A stretch of DNA of 5,685 nt from Dehalococcoidia bacterium (lineage in GTDB: Bacteria; Chloroflexota; Dehalococcoidia; JACVQG01): assembly GCA_015661045.1 (NCBI GenBank), contig JACVQG010000168.1:1-5685 (forward strand), written 5' to 3'. A program made the translations under genes and the position numbers. The notes under the pieces are model-generated. The model was not told the origin of the DNA and searched no databases. It saw nothing but the letters and a program-made list of their open reading frames with translations. This document shows, one piece after another, positions 1-5,685 of this stretch (position 1 is its first letter; the number at the start of each line of letters is the position of its first letter).

Positions 1-838
1 TAAAGCAATAATGTGCGCTTCCACCGGCAATACCAGCGCTTCGGCGGCTGCTTACGGGGCACGTTGCGGCCTTCAAACAGTTGTCATTATCCCCAAAGGA
101 AAAATCGCACTGGGTAAGTTTGCACAGGCCATAGTTTACGGGGCCAGGATTATTAACATCACAGGCAATTTCGACGATGCATTGAAGATTGTACTATCGC
201 TTACTCAAAACCATCCCGTTACTTTGGTCAATTCCCTTAACCCCCACCGTATCGAGGGACAGAAAACTGCTGCTTTTGAAATTGTCGATGAGCTGGGTGA
301 TGCTCCCGACTATTTGTTTATCCCGGTTGGTAACGCTGGAAATATAACTGCCTACTGGAAAGGTTTTAAGGAATATAAAGTAAGGGGGCTGGCTCTGAAA
401 ACTCCTAAGATGATGGGGTTCCAGGCAGAAGGAGCGGCCCCTATAGTGCGAGGCTACCCCATAAACAAACCACAAACTATAGCCACTGCAATACGTATCG
501 GTAATCCGGCAAGCTGGAAAAGCGCAGTGGCAGCGCGAGATGAGTCGGGGGGGATTATTGATATGGTCAGCGACGAAGAAATCCTCCATGCCTACCGTCT
601 TATGGCTACACGGGAAGGGGTATTCGGCGAGCCGGCATCAGCAGCCTCTTTAGCTGGGGTTCTTAAGCTATCCAGGCAAGGAATGGACTTCACCGGTAAG
701 AGGATTGTGTGCGTTATCACCGGGGCTGGTCTCAAAGATCCGGATACAGCTATCAAACAATCGGAGGCTTTTATTGAGCTCCCCCCCGACCTGGCTGCGG
801 TGGAATCTGCCCTAGGGTGGCGTAAATCCAGGGTGTAA
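1..838 (+). CDS. thrC: Threonine synthase, 3' part (N-terminus lies before the window)
   Basis: PLP-dependent enzyme of the cytoplasm that converts O-phospho-L-homoserine and water to L-threonine and phosphate, the last step of threonine synthesis. The frame is open to the window's left edge (codons begin at base 2) and ends at TAA 836-838. About 279 residues are visible. Typical family length is about 350 or more, so roughly 70 residues, including the PLP-binding lysine, lie upstream. The visible part begins with the family signature [14 protein letters not shown]. The PLP phosphate-binding loop GNAGN is encoded at about 329-343, and the C-terminal signature [14 protein letters not shown] at about 709-750. 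The Met codon at 11 lies inside the conserved core and is not the start. A run of seven C at 781-787 is read in frame. folE follows after 2 nt. Diaminopropionate ammonia-lyase or threonine dehydratase share the fold, but the signatures favour threonine synthase. Confidence 0.93.
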   Translation, partial: KAIMCASTGNTSASAAAYGARCGLQTVVIIPKGKIALGKFAQAIVYGARIINITGNFDDALKIVLSLTQNHPVTLVNSLNPHRIEGQKTAAFEIVDELGDAPDYLFIPVGNAGNITAYWKGFKEYKVRGLALKTPKMMGFQAEGAAPIVRGYPINKPQTIATAIRIGNPASWKSAVAARDESGGIIDMVSDEEILHAYRLMATREGVFGEPASAASLAGVLKLSRQGMDFTGKRIVCVITGAGLKDPDTAIKQSEAFIELPPDLAAVESALGWRKSRV

Positions 839-840
839 AA

Positions 841-1206
841 GTGGATAAAGAAAAAATAGAAAAAGCTGTTTTTAATATTATTGAAGCCATCGGCGAAAAT
901 ACCCAGCGCTCTGCCCTGCTGGAAACGCCCCGCCGTGTAGCTGAGATGTATGAAGAGGTCTTCTCCGGACTCAAGGAGGACCCTAAACTGGAGCTTGAGG
1001 TGGGTTTTGAGGAGAGTCACCGGGAGATGGTTATCCTCAGGGACATCCCATTCTATTCTATGTGTGAACATCACCTTCTGCCGTTTTACGGCCGGGCCCA
1101 CGTGGGATATATCCCCAACAATAACGGGCGCGTGGTAGGCGCCAGCAAGATAGCCAGAGTAGTGGATATCCTGGCCAAGCGGCCTCAAAAATCCAGGAAA
1201 GACTGA
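841..1206 (+). CDS. folE: GTP cyclohydrolase I, N-terminal two thirds (frameshifted)
   Basis: GTP cyclohydrolase I converts GTP to 7,8-dihydroneopterin triphosphate and formate, the first step of tetrahydrofolate and other pterin routes. It is a cytoplasmic Zn-dependent homodecamer. The GTG start at 841 sits 2 nt after the thrC stop, with a weak ribosome site AGGGTG at 830-835, so translation is probably coupled to thrC. The protein start ([18 protein letters not shown]) and [19 protein letters not shown] (residues 26-44) match the family. [20 protein letters not shown] (71-90) carries two zinc ligands, Cys75 and His78, and the neighbouring catalytic His77. [16 protein letters not shown] (101-116) is also conserved. 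After RPQ the frame runs into KSRKD and stops at TGA 1204-1206. The rest of the enzyme, including the third zinc ligand, lies in another frame. The 121-residue product alone should be inactive. Gene identity is nearly certain; functionality is not. Confidence 0.92.
   Translation: MDKEKIEKAVFNIIEAIGENTQRSALLETPRRVAEMYEEVFSGLKEDPKLELEVGFEESHREMVILRDIPFYSMCEHHLLPFYGRAHVGYIPNNNGRVVGASKIARVVDILAKRPQKSRKD
1187..1191 (+). other. folE: Frameshift point in folE: run of five A
   Basis: The two halves of folE meet here. Family proteins read R-P-Q-x-Q-E-R-L-T. The sequence has CGG CCT CAA, then AAATC, then CAG GAA AGA CTG. That places 5 nt where one codon is expected, so two extra A in the run (five where three would do) restore an exact family alignment. 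Alternatively, one lost base would leave one extra Lys. Homopolymer runs are common sites of sequencing indels and of true slippage mutation. The context is not a canonical X XXY YYZ slippery heptamer, and I see no downstream hairpin, so programmed frameshifting has little support. Confidence 0.75.
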
Positions 1207-1412
1207 CAACGCAAATTGCCGACACTATTATGGAGGCCCTACGGCCAGAAGGTGTTGCAGTGGTGGTGGAAGCCGAGCATCTGTGCATGACTATGCGCGG
1301 CATCAAGAAACCGGGTAGCAATGTCATTACATCGGCTATGAGGGGGCTATTCAGGCAGAAGGCGGTTACCCGCAGCGAATTCCTGACGCTGGTAAAAGGC
1401 AAGCTGGAATAG
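1191..1412 (+). pseudogene. folE: GTP cyclohydrolase I, C-terminal part in a shifted frame
   Basis: This is the missing end of folE, one frame away from the gene's start. From 1191 it reads [17 protein letters not shown], which continues the family consensus RPQ-x-QERLTxQI directly from the RPQ at the end of the first part. It then gives [21 protein letters not shown], where the Cys in EHLC is the third zinc ligand, and [10 protein letters not shown] and [11 protein letters not shown] near the C-terminus. The stop is TAG 1410-1412. An ATG at 1230 could start a separate 60-residue ORF, but it lies inside a conserved helix, has no ribosome site and would make no known domain, so I treat the segment as the 3' part of one gene. 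Repairing the frame gives 189 residues (two A removed) or 190 (one base added), a normal size for the family. The conservation shows the break is recent or artefactual. Confidence 0.88.
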
Positions 1413-1422
1413 ATACCAGCAT

Positions 1423-1445
1423 CCGGGTTACGGCCATTATCCCGG
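1423..1445. terminator. Weak inverted repeat in the folE / prenyl synthase convergent gap
   Basis: The 33-bp gap between two converging genes contains CCGGG (1423-1427) and CCCGG (1441-1445), able to form a 5-bp stem with a 13-nt loop. There is no T-run on either side, so an intrinsic terminator is only a weak possibility. The position, between converging stop codons, is the main argument. Confidence 0.2.
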
Positions 1446-2465
1446 TCAGGTCTGCCTGATCTGAAGAGATGACACGATATCTTTTAGCTCTTTGATGTTT
1501 TCATCCGGCAGGTTTACCGCATCAAGCTCAAGTTGAGCTTCGTGGAAATACTTCTCAGACAGTCCCCGTGTATAATCCCGGGCGGCTAAACCAGAAAGAA
1601 TCCGGCGAACGCGTTCTTCATCCTCACTGTTAAGGCGTTCCTGTCTATATATACGCTCTAAGTCCCGTTTTTCCTCCCCGATAGCCTGTTCCAGGGCATA
1701 GACGATGGGTAAGCTTTTCTTTTTCTCATATATGTCCGATGTGGTTGATTTGCCGGTGTACTTTTCGTCGCCCCATATACCCATCTCATCGTCCTGAAGC
1801 TGAAAGGCCAAGCCCAGTTTTCGGCCAAAACAGCCAAGCCCATTCATAAGGCGTTCATTATTTATTCCCAGACTCGCCCCCAGCAGCAGAGAGGCTTCAA
1901 AAAGAGCGGCTGTTTTGTGGGAAATCATCTCTAAGTAACTATCTATGCTTACATCGAGGCGCTTTTCAAAAGCAAGGTCAACCTGCTGTCCCAGACATAA
2001 TTTCAAACAGGCGTCGTCAAGGATAGAAGCTGAACGGAGTACCTTTTCTGCGGGAAGACCCCTGTCTGTTAACTTCATCAAAGCCTGATGAGCCAGTATC
2101 AACATGGCATCGCCCGCGTTAATTGCCTGCGGTTGTCCCCAAATCTTCCACACCGTAGGACGTTGCCTTCTGAGTGTCGAAACATCTTCGATATCATCGT
2201 GGATAAGAGAGAAGTTATGGACTATTTCAACGGCCGTGGCGGCAGGCAAAGCCTGCCTGTAATCCCCTCCCACTGCTTTACTGGCTAATAAACAGAGAAT
2301 ACCCCGCACCATCTTACCTTCGGCGGAGTCAGGCTTTCCTTGCTCGTCGATCCATCCCATGTGGTAACGTAACATAGCAAAAATTGGTTGGGGTTGATTA
2401 AGCAGGAGTATTTGTTCGTGCCTGATTGCCTGGCGGTATTCTTGAATAAAAGCCGTATCAGCCAC
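1446..2465 (-). CDS. Short-chain polyprenyl diphosphate synthase (probably geranylgeranyl type)
   Basis: Trans-isoprenyl diphosphate synthase of 339 residues. It condenses IPP with allylic diphosphates using Mg2+ held by two Asp-rich motifs. The first motif is DDIED at residues 90-94, within HNFSLIHDDIEDVSTLRR, and lacks the two-residue insertion of E. coli IspA-type enzymes. The second is DDEMG at 225-229, followed by IWGD and TGKS; glycine in the last place is a variant I recall from actinobacterial-type enzymes. GQQVDL (159-164), KT (184-185) and KKKSLP (248-253) are also family positions. Phe85, five residues before the first motif, corresponds to the residue that limits product to about C20 in archaeal GGPP synthases, so GGPP is the inferred product (FPP possible). 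The GTG start at 2465 overlaps the dxs end by 8 nt, with weak GGAA 5-6 nt ahead, suggesting translational coupling. The stop is TGA at 1448-1446. Likely uses are quinone tails, undecaprenyl precursors or carotenoids. Confidence 0.9.
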   Translation of the reverse strand: MADTAFIQEYRQAIRHEQILLLNQPQPIFAMLRYHMGWIDEQGKPDSAEGKMVRGILCLLASKAVGGDYRQALPAATAVEIVHNFSLIHDDIEDVSTLRRQRPTVWKIWGQPQAINAGDAMLILAHQALMKLTDRGLPAEKVLRSASILDDACLKLCLGQQVDLAFEKRLDVSIDSYLEMISHKTAALFEASLLLGASLGINNERLMNGLGCFGRKLGLAFQLQDDEMGIWGDEKYTGKSTTSDIYEKKKSLPIVYALEQAIGEEKRDLERIYRQERLNSEDEERVRRILSGLAARDYTRGLSEKYFHEAQLELDAVNLPDENIKELKDIVSSLQIRQT

Positions 2466-4362
2466 GAACGTTTCCGACCCTGGAGGCAGCTTTGACCGAT
2501 TGGGCCAATTCCGGAAAAGCCAGTAGTACCCGGTTAACTATACCCTGAGCATCCAGTCCATAACGGGCGCGCATCAGTTCGGGCAACCCCTGGTCAACGA
2601 ATTCATCGGGGAGACCTACGTTTATCACAGACACGGTACCCAGGTGTGATTTCTGTAATAGTTGCAGGACTGCGCTTCCAAATCCACCGGCTATTGCATT
2701 CTCCTCCACGGTAAGCATTCGCTGCGTGGACTGAGCTACCCTGATAATAAGGTCCGAATCCAGAGGTTTGGCAAATCGGGCATTGATTACAGCCGCTTTA
2801 ATACCCTGTTTCGCTAACATATCAGCGGCATCGAGGGCAGGGATAACCATCGCGCCTATGGCTACAATAGCTATGTCCCCGCCATTTCTCAGCAATTCTC
2901 CCCGGCCCATAGGTATTTTATGCAGCTCAGTTTCCAGAGGTACTCCGACCGCTGGTCCCCTCGGGTAACGAATAGCTACGGGATGGGTTGAAGTTACGGC
3001 GCTGAATAACAGGTGTTGAAGTTCGTTTTCATCTTTGGGTGCACACACTATTAGCTCTGGTATTGGCATAAGGTAGGATAAATCGAAACTACCCTGATGT
3101 GTCTTGCCATCATCCCCCACAATGCCAGCGCGGTCAATGGCAAATATCACGGGCAGTTTTGGTATGCACACGTCGTGCAATACCTGGTCGAAGGCCCGTT
3201 GCAGGAACGTGGAATATATAGCTACAACCGGAATATAGCCCCGGGAGGCCAGGCCAGCCGCGAAGGTGACGGCATGTTGCTCACATATACCCACATCAAT
3301 CACCCTATCGGGGAATTCTTTAGCAACCAGATTCAACCCCGTACCACCGGACATAGCCGCCGTAATTGCCACAATACGGGGGTTTTCTCTGGCTAACTTC
3401 GATAGCGTTTGAGCAAAAACCTGGCCGTAGGTAGGAATATCGCCATGGCTGTGGTTCGAAGGAGGCACTCCGTGGAAAGCTATACAATCATCTTCGGCCG
3501 GTTCATAGCCTTTACCCTTGGTAGTGAGTACGTGGATGAGAGTCGGACGGTGATACATATCCCTGGCCTGGGCCAGAGTTTTTTCTAGCTCGGCTTCATC
3601 ATGTCCGTCAATAGGGCCAATATAGGAAAACCCTAACTGTCCCCAGAAGGCCCGCGGCCAGACAAGGCCCGTTAGACTGATCTTTATCCACTCTATCAAA
3701 GCCCATAAATGTCGGCCGAGTGGCATGTGGCTTACCAACCACCTGACGCCGGATTTAGCCCTGTGATATCTCCTGTTAAGGGAAAGGCGATTCATAATCT
3801 TAGCCAGAGCGCCCACATTCGGGGATATAGACATACCGTTATCATTTAATATTACCAGTAGCTTCGTGCCCATATGGCCCGCCTGGTTTATTGCCTCGAA
3901 AGCCATCCCCCCCGTTATAGCGCCGTCGCCAATGACTGAGATCACGTGGTAATCATCGCCGGCCATATCCCGGGCCACTGCCATACCCAGAGCAGCCGAT
4001 ATGGAAGTGCTGGCATGGCCTGCAGTAAAGGGGTCATGGGGGCTTTCCTCACGGTCGGTGAAACCGGACAATCCGCCAAACTGTCTCAGGCTATCAAAAC
4101 GCTCACGGCGGCCGGTTACCAGCTTATGAACATAGCTCTGGTGGCCTACATCCCACACGATTTTGTCTTTCGGGCTATTGAAGACCCGATGTAGCGCCAG
4201 GGTTAACTCTACCACCCCCAGGTTGGATGCCAGGTGACCGCCCGTTGTGGTAACGGTGGTTACCAGTTCGTCACGTATCTCCTGGGCTAACTTTGATATT
4301 TGCCCGGGAGAAATCTTTTTCAAATCCTGAGGATTGTTGATTCCGTCAAGAATTCTTGTCAT
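2458..4362 (-). CDS. dxs: 1-deoxy-D-xylulose-5-phosphate synthase
   Basis: Thiamine-diphosphate enzyme joining pyruvate and D-glyceraldehyde 3-phosphate to give DXP and CO2. DXP feeds the MEP isoprenoid pathway and, in many bacteria, thiamine and pyridoxal synthesis. From ATG 4362 the protein is 634 residues, the usual family length, and begins MTRILDGINNPQDLKK as relatives do. An in-frame TTG at 4422 would add 20 unrelated residues and lies within the predicted -35 box, so it is rejected. Motifs: GGHLASNLGVVE with His43; HQSYVHKLVTGR (74-85); ThDP/Mg site GDG 145-147 with Asn175; YIGPIDGHD (247-255); catalytic Glu361 in GICEQHAVTFAAGLA; DRAG 410-413, then Asp418 and His422 in DDGKTHQG; IRYPRG (464-469); VEENAIAGGFGSAV in the C-terminal domain. 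Order is N-terminal ThDP domain, transketolase-like central domain and C-terminal domain, all intact. It is the first gene of the operon; the prenyl synthase follows with an 8-nt overlap. Confidence 0.96.
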   Translation of the reverse strand: MTRILDGINNPQDLKKISPGQISKLAQEIRDELVTTVTTTGGHLASNLGVVELTLALHRVFNSPKDKIVWDVGHQSYVHKLVTGRRERFDSLRQFGGLSGFTDREESPHDPFTAGHASTSISAALGMAVARDMAGDDYHVISVIGDGAITGGMAFEAINQAGHMGTKLLVILNDNGMSISPNVGALAKIMNRLSLNRRYHRAKSGVRWLVSHMPLGRHLWALIEWIKISLTGLVWPRAFWGQLGFSYIGPIDGHDEAELEKTLAQARDMYHRPTLIHVLTTKGKGYEPAEDDCIAFHGVPPSNHSHGDIPTYGQVFAQTLSKLARENPRIVAITAAMSGGTGLNLVAKEFPDRVIDVGICEQHAVTFAAGLASRGYIPVVAIYSTFLQRAFDQVLHDVCIPKLPVIFAIDRAGIVGDDGKTHQGSFDLSYLMPIPELIVCAPKDENELQHLLFSAVTSTHPVAIRYPRGPAVGVPLETELHKIPMGRGELLRNGGDIAIVAIGAMVIPALDAADMLAKQGIKAAVINARFAKPLDSDLIIRVAQSTQRMLTVEENAIAGGFGSAVLQLLQKSHLGTVSVINVGLPDEFVDQGLPELMRARYGLDAQGIVNRVLLAFPELAQSVKAASRVGNVRG

Positions 4363-4392
4363 ATCTAACCAGCTTTTCAAATCAATAGTTCC

Positions 4393-4422
4393 ATGATAAC
4401 AAGCTGTCAGGCTAACTGTCAA
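4393..4422 (-). promoter_or_regulatory. Predicted sigma-70-type promoter for the dxs operon
   Basis: On the minus strand, TTGACA (4422-4417, a perfect -35 consensus) is followed after 18 nt by TATCAT (4398-4393, five of six matches to the -10 consensus). The -10 is preceded by TGT, giving an extended -10. Transcription would start near 4386, about 24 nt before the ATG at 4362. This supports that ATG over the upstream TTG, which coincides with the -35 box. Confidence 0.6.
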
Positions 4423-4433
4423 ACAAAGATACC

Positions 4434-4476
4434 AATCCCCCTGAGTCCCCCTTAGTAAGGGGGATATAGGGGGATT
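4434..4476. repeat. Nested palindromic repeat with C5/G5 arms
   Basis: Outer arms AATCCCCC (4434-4441) and GGGGGATT (4469-4476) enclose an inner near-perfect palindrome, TCCCCCTTAGTAAGGGGGA (4446-4464). The arms are separated by 4-nt spacers (TGAG and TATA). The whole 43-nt unit could fold as one long hairpin with an internal bulge. Its form resembles short intergenic palindromes I recall as abundant in some Chloroflexota and sulfate-reducer genomes, but only one copy is visible here, so repeat status is inferred. It lies upstream of both flanking genes, so it is not a terminator for either. It encodes no protein. Confidence 0.7.
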
Positions 4477-4524
4477 TGAAGATTGCTTCGCCCTATAGTT
4501 CAGTTATTAATAAATTAAGTGAAT

Positions 4525-4546
4525 GGGCGGGAATCCGCCCCTACAG
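4525..4546. repeat. REP-like palindrome GGGCGG-GAAT-CCGCCC
   Basis: A perfect 6-bp inverted repeat, GGGCGG (4525-4530) and CCGCCC (4535-4540), has a GAAT loop and is followed by CTACAG. The GGGCGG...CCGCCCCTACA form matches a short dispersed palindrome I remember from several bacterial genomes (unverified here). Imperfect direct repeats flank it: CAGTTATTAATAA at 4501-4513 and CAGTTAATAA at 4544-4553. They could be chance AT-rich similarity or a trace of insertion. Confidence 0.55.
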
Positions 4547-4600
4547 TTAATAAGAACCGAAAATCAGTCTTGTTAAATAAGTTTTGCCACATCACTATAA

Positions 4601-4640
4601 CCCCCTCTCTGTAAACGGAGAGGGGGCAAGGGGGTGAGGT
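4601..4640. repeat. Palindromic repeat with CCCCCTCTC arms and GGGGGTGAGGT tail
   Basis: CCCCCTCTC (4601-4609) pairs perfectly with GAGAGGGGG (4618-4626). A T-G wobble (4610/4617) and a G-C pair (4611/4616) extend the stem to 11 bp around a TAAA loop. A G-rich tail, CAAGGGGGTGAGGT, follows at 4627-4640. The hairpin plus the GGGGGTGAGG tail looks like a dispersed intergenic repeat type that I recall from many environmental bacterial genomes. It lies just upstream of the MFS gene's predicted promoter and is not placed as a terminator for any gene in the window. No T-run follows it. Confidence 0.65.
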
Positions 4641-4669
4641 CAAAACCTATTCCTCATACAGAGTAATTC

Positions 4670-4678
4670 TGTTATTAT
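4670..4678 (+). promoter_or_regulatory. Predicted extended -10 promoter for the MFS gene
   Basis: TGT followed by TATTAT (4673-4678) gives an extended -10 box with five of six consensus matches. It is nearly the same as the dxs element on the other strand (TGT-TATCAT). The expected -35 region (about 4650-4655, TTCCTC) is poor. Transcription would begin near 4685, at or beside the GTG at 4686. That would fit a leaderless mRNA, in keeping with the absence of any Shine-Dalgarno sequence before that GTG. Confidence 0.35.
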
Positions 4679-4685
4679 TAACGCC

Positions 4686-5558
4686 GTGCGTAATAAATTG
4701 TCAGTCGCAGGGCACAACCAGAGCAGGTTTTACCGTGGCTGGATAGTTCTTCTGGGCTGCTTTCTGGTAACAATGGCTAACGGCGGCCTCTTCTGGGTTT
4801 TTGGTATCTTTTTCAAACCCCTGTCTAATGAGTTTGGCTGGAGCCGTGGAGAGCTTTCTCTGGTTAACACAGCTTTCCTCATGGCCTATGCACCGGGAGC
4901 CATTCTATGGGGGAAGGTTGCTGACCGATTTGGCCCGCGGCAGGTTTTATGGTTGGCATCCTTGATGGTGTTAATCGGCTATCTGGGTAGCAGCCGCATA
5001 GAAAGCCGCACGCCACTTATTCTCTACTATGCCCTGATGGGGCTGGGCACATCAGCCACCCTCGGCTTGCCGGTGGCTACGGTGCAACGCTGGTTTGAAA
5101 AAAAGCGGGGCTTGATGCTGGGAATTGTTGCCGCCGGGACCGGTATAGGCGCCCTAATTTTTGCGCCGCTTACCAGCAGGTTGATATATAGCTATGAGTG
5201 GCGGAATGCGTATATCATCATCGGGAGTATCCTCGGTCTATGGCTGGCGCTGGGAGCATACCTGATGGCCCATAGCCCTGAGAAGAAGGGCCTGCTACCC
5301 TACGGTGCTAAAAAACCGAATGTCAGTTCAGTATCACCAGCGCCACAAAGCAAGAATGAAATCAGAACCCGTCAGGCATTACGAACTAAAACCTTCTGGG
5401 GTCTGGCGGTTTTGCATATCCTGAGTCTAACACCGACCCTATTTTTCCCCACCCATCTCGTCCCCCTGGCTACTGATAGAGGTGTATCGGCGGCCTTCGC
5501 CGCTCAGGCCCTGGGGCTTTTGGGCGCTGTAGGCGTCCCCGGGCGAATCCTGGGCTGA
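4686..5558 (+). CDS. MFS transporter, N-terminal part (frameshifted)
   Basis: Inner-membrane secondary transporter of the major facilitator superfamily. The opening FYRGWIVLLGCFLV, the segment FGIFFKPLSNEFGWSRGELS and the overall layout resemble monocarboxylate/oxalate-formate type carriers, but the substrate cannot be read from the sequence. Predicted helices, by residue: about 17-42, 56-76, 87-103, 110-132, 141-163, 174-194, a polar central loop 195-232, then 236-256 and 268-288. The MFS motif A GKVADRFGPR is at 76-85 between helices 2 and 3, and RWFEKKRGLMLG (135-146) leads into helix 5. The GTG start at 4686 has no ribosome site; TTG 4698 is an alternative, and ATG 4773 falls inside helix 1. 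The frame stops at TGA 5556-5558 after VPGRILG, at about helix 8, while homologous sequence continues in another frame. As read, it would make only about eight of twelve helices. Confidence 0.85.
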   Translation: MRNKLSVAGHNQSRFYRGWIVLLGCFLVTMANGGLFWVFGIFFKPLSNEFGWSRGELSLVNTAFLMAYAPGAILWGKVADRFGPRQVLWLASLMVLIGYLGSSRIESRTPLILYYALMGLGTSATLGLPVATVQRWFEKKRGLMLGIVAAGTGIGALIFAPLTSRLIYSYEWRNAYIIIGSILGLWLALGAYLMAHSPEKKGLLPYGAKKPNVSSVSPAPQSKNEIRTRQALRTKTFWGLAVLHILSLTPTLFFPTHLVPLATDRGVSAAFAAQALGLLGAVGVPGRILG

Positions 5559-5685
5559 CCGTATTGGATGGATGAAGGGGATAGCTATAGTCAATTTTGT
5601 GGCAGCATCAGCTATCCTGGGACTGATATTTGTAGATGCTCCGTGGATGCTCTATGTTTTCGTTATTGTCTTCGGTTTCTTCAAT
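5554..5685 (+). pseudogene. MFS transporter continuation in a shifted frame, cut by the window edge
   Basis: This is the continuation of the upstream MFS gene, one frame over. From 5554 it reads ADRIGWMKGIAIVNFVAASA, then a hydrophobic stretch ILGLIFVDAP (probably helix 9), then WMLYVFVIVFGFFN (start of helix 10), and is open to the last base. ADRIG is the end of the second MFS motif A, normally found in the helix 8-9 loop as GRxxxGxLADRxG. Here GRIL (5541-5552) and ADRIG (5554 on) are separated by only one base. The simplest reading is a lost segment of about 11 nt (any length of 2 modulo 3 would do). No independent start is evident. Confidence 0.8.

Noticed and set aside
781..787. Run of seven C in thrC as a frameshift site
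   Set aside because: The frame continues through it to a normal C-terminus and stop, so there is no sign of an indel.
592..1209. A 205-codon open frame on the minus strand across thrC and folE
   Set aside because: It lies antisense to two strongly conserved genes, resembles no family and looks compositionally like a shadow of the plus-strand codons.
1230..1412. Independent small gene starting at ATG 1230
   Set aside because: The sequence is the C-terminal part of GTP cyclohydrolase I, homology extends upstream of the ATG to 1191, and no ribosome site precedes it.
3097..3396. A 99-codon plus-strand open frame inside dxs
   Set aside because: It is antisense to the highly conserved catalytic region of DXS and has no recognisable protein features.
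4363..4422. Extending dxs to the TTG at 4422
   Set aside because: The extra 20 residues match nothing in the DXS family, and the TTG coincides with a perfect -35 box.
4434..4640. CRISPR array or tandem repeat
   Set aside because: The three palindromes differ from each other, with no regular repeat-spacer spacing.
4601..4640. Intrinsic terminator
   Set aside because: The strong hairpin is not followed by a T-run, and both neighbouring genes point away from this region, so no transcript in the window ends here.
1..5685. A novel defence, mobile or biosynthetic system
   Set aside because: All five genes belong to well-known housekeeping or transporter families, and nothing in the gaps suggests a further coding or RNA system.

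Overview
This window reads as ordinary chromosomal housekeeping DNA from an uncultivated bacterium of moderate GC content. The best guess is Chloroflexota (Dehalococcoidia-like). That guess rests on three things: the style of the DXS and short-chain prenyl synthase proteins, the MFS subtype, and G/C-run palindromic repeats in the one long intergenic gap that resemble those I recall from such genomes. It is an inference from pattern memory, not a demonstrated assignment. I found no RNA gene, CRISPR array, transposase, phage gene or defence gene.

Layout. (1) Positions 1-1412, plus strand: the 3' part of threonine synthase (thrC), then after only 2 nt GTP cyclohydrolase I (folE). folE is split by a frameshift at a run of five A residues (1187-1191); the two halves together would make a normal 189-190 residue enzyme. 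(2) Positions 1446-4362, minus strand: a two-gene isoprenoid operon, dxs followed by a short-chain (probably C20) polyprenyl diphosphate synthase. The two reading frames overlap by 8 nt, and the synthase ends convergently with folE across a 33-bp gap. (3) Positions 4363-4685: a divergent intergenic region. It holds an extended -10 promoter for dxs, three different palindromic repeats within about 210 bp, and a likely extended -10 promoter for the gene on the other side. (4) Positions 4686-5685, plus strand: an MFS transporter that is frameshifted near 5553 and then runs off the window in another frame.

Functional logic. DXS makes 1-deoxy-D-xylulose 5-phosphate, the entry metabolite of the MEP pathway. 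The co-transcribed prenyl synthase condenses the IPP and DMAPP made by that pathway into a longer prenyl diphosphate, so the operon pairs the first committed step with a chain-elongation step. thrC and folE belong to threonine and pterin biosynthesis and look joined only by translational coupling. Two frameshifts in fewer than 6 kb, each with well-conserved coding sequence on both sides, suggest either sequencing or assembly indels or very recent gene decay.

I did not find a convincing undescribed system. The items most worth a second look are the folE A-run frameshift, the MFS frameshift and the cluster of palindromic repeats.
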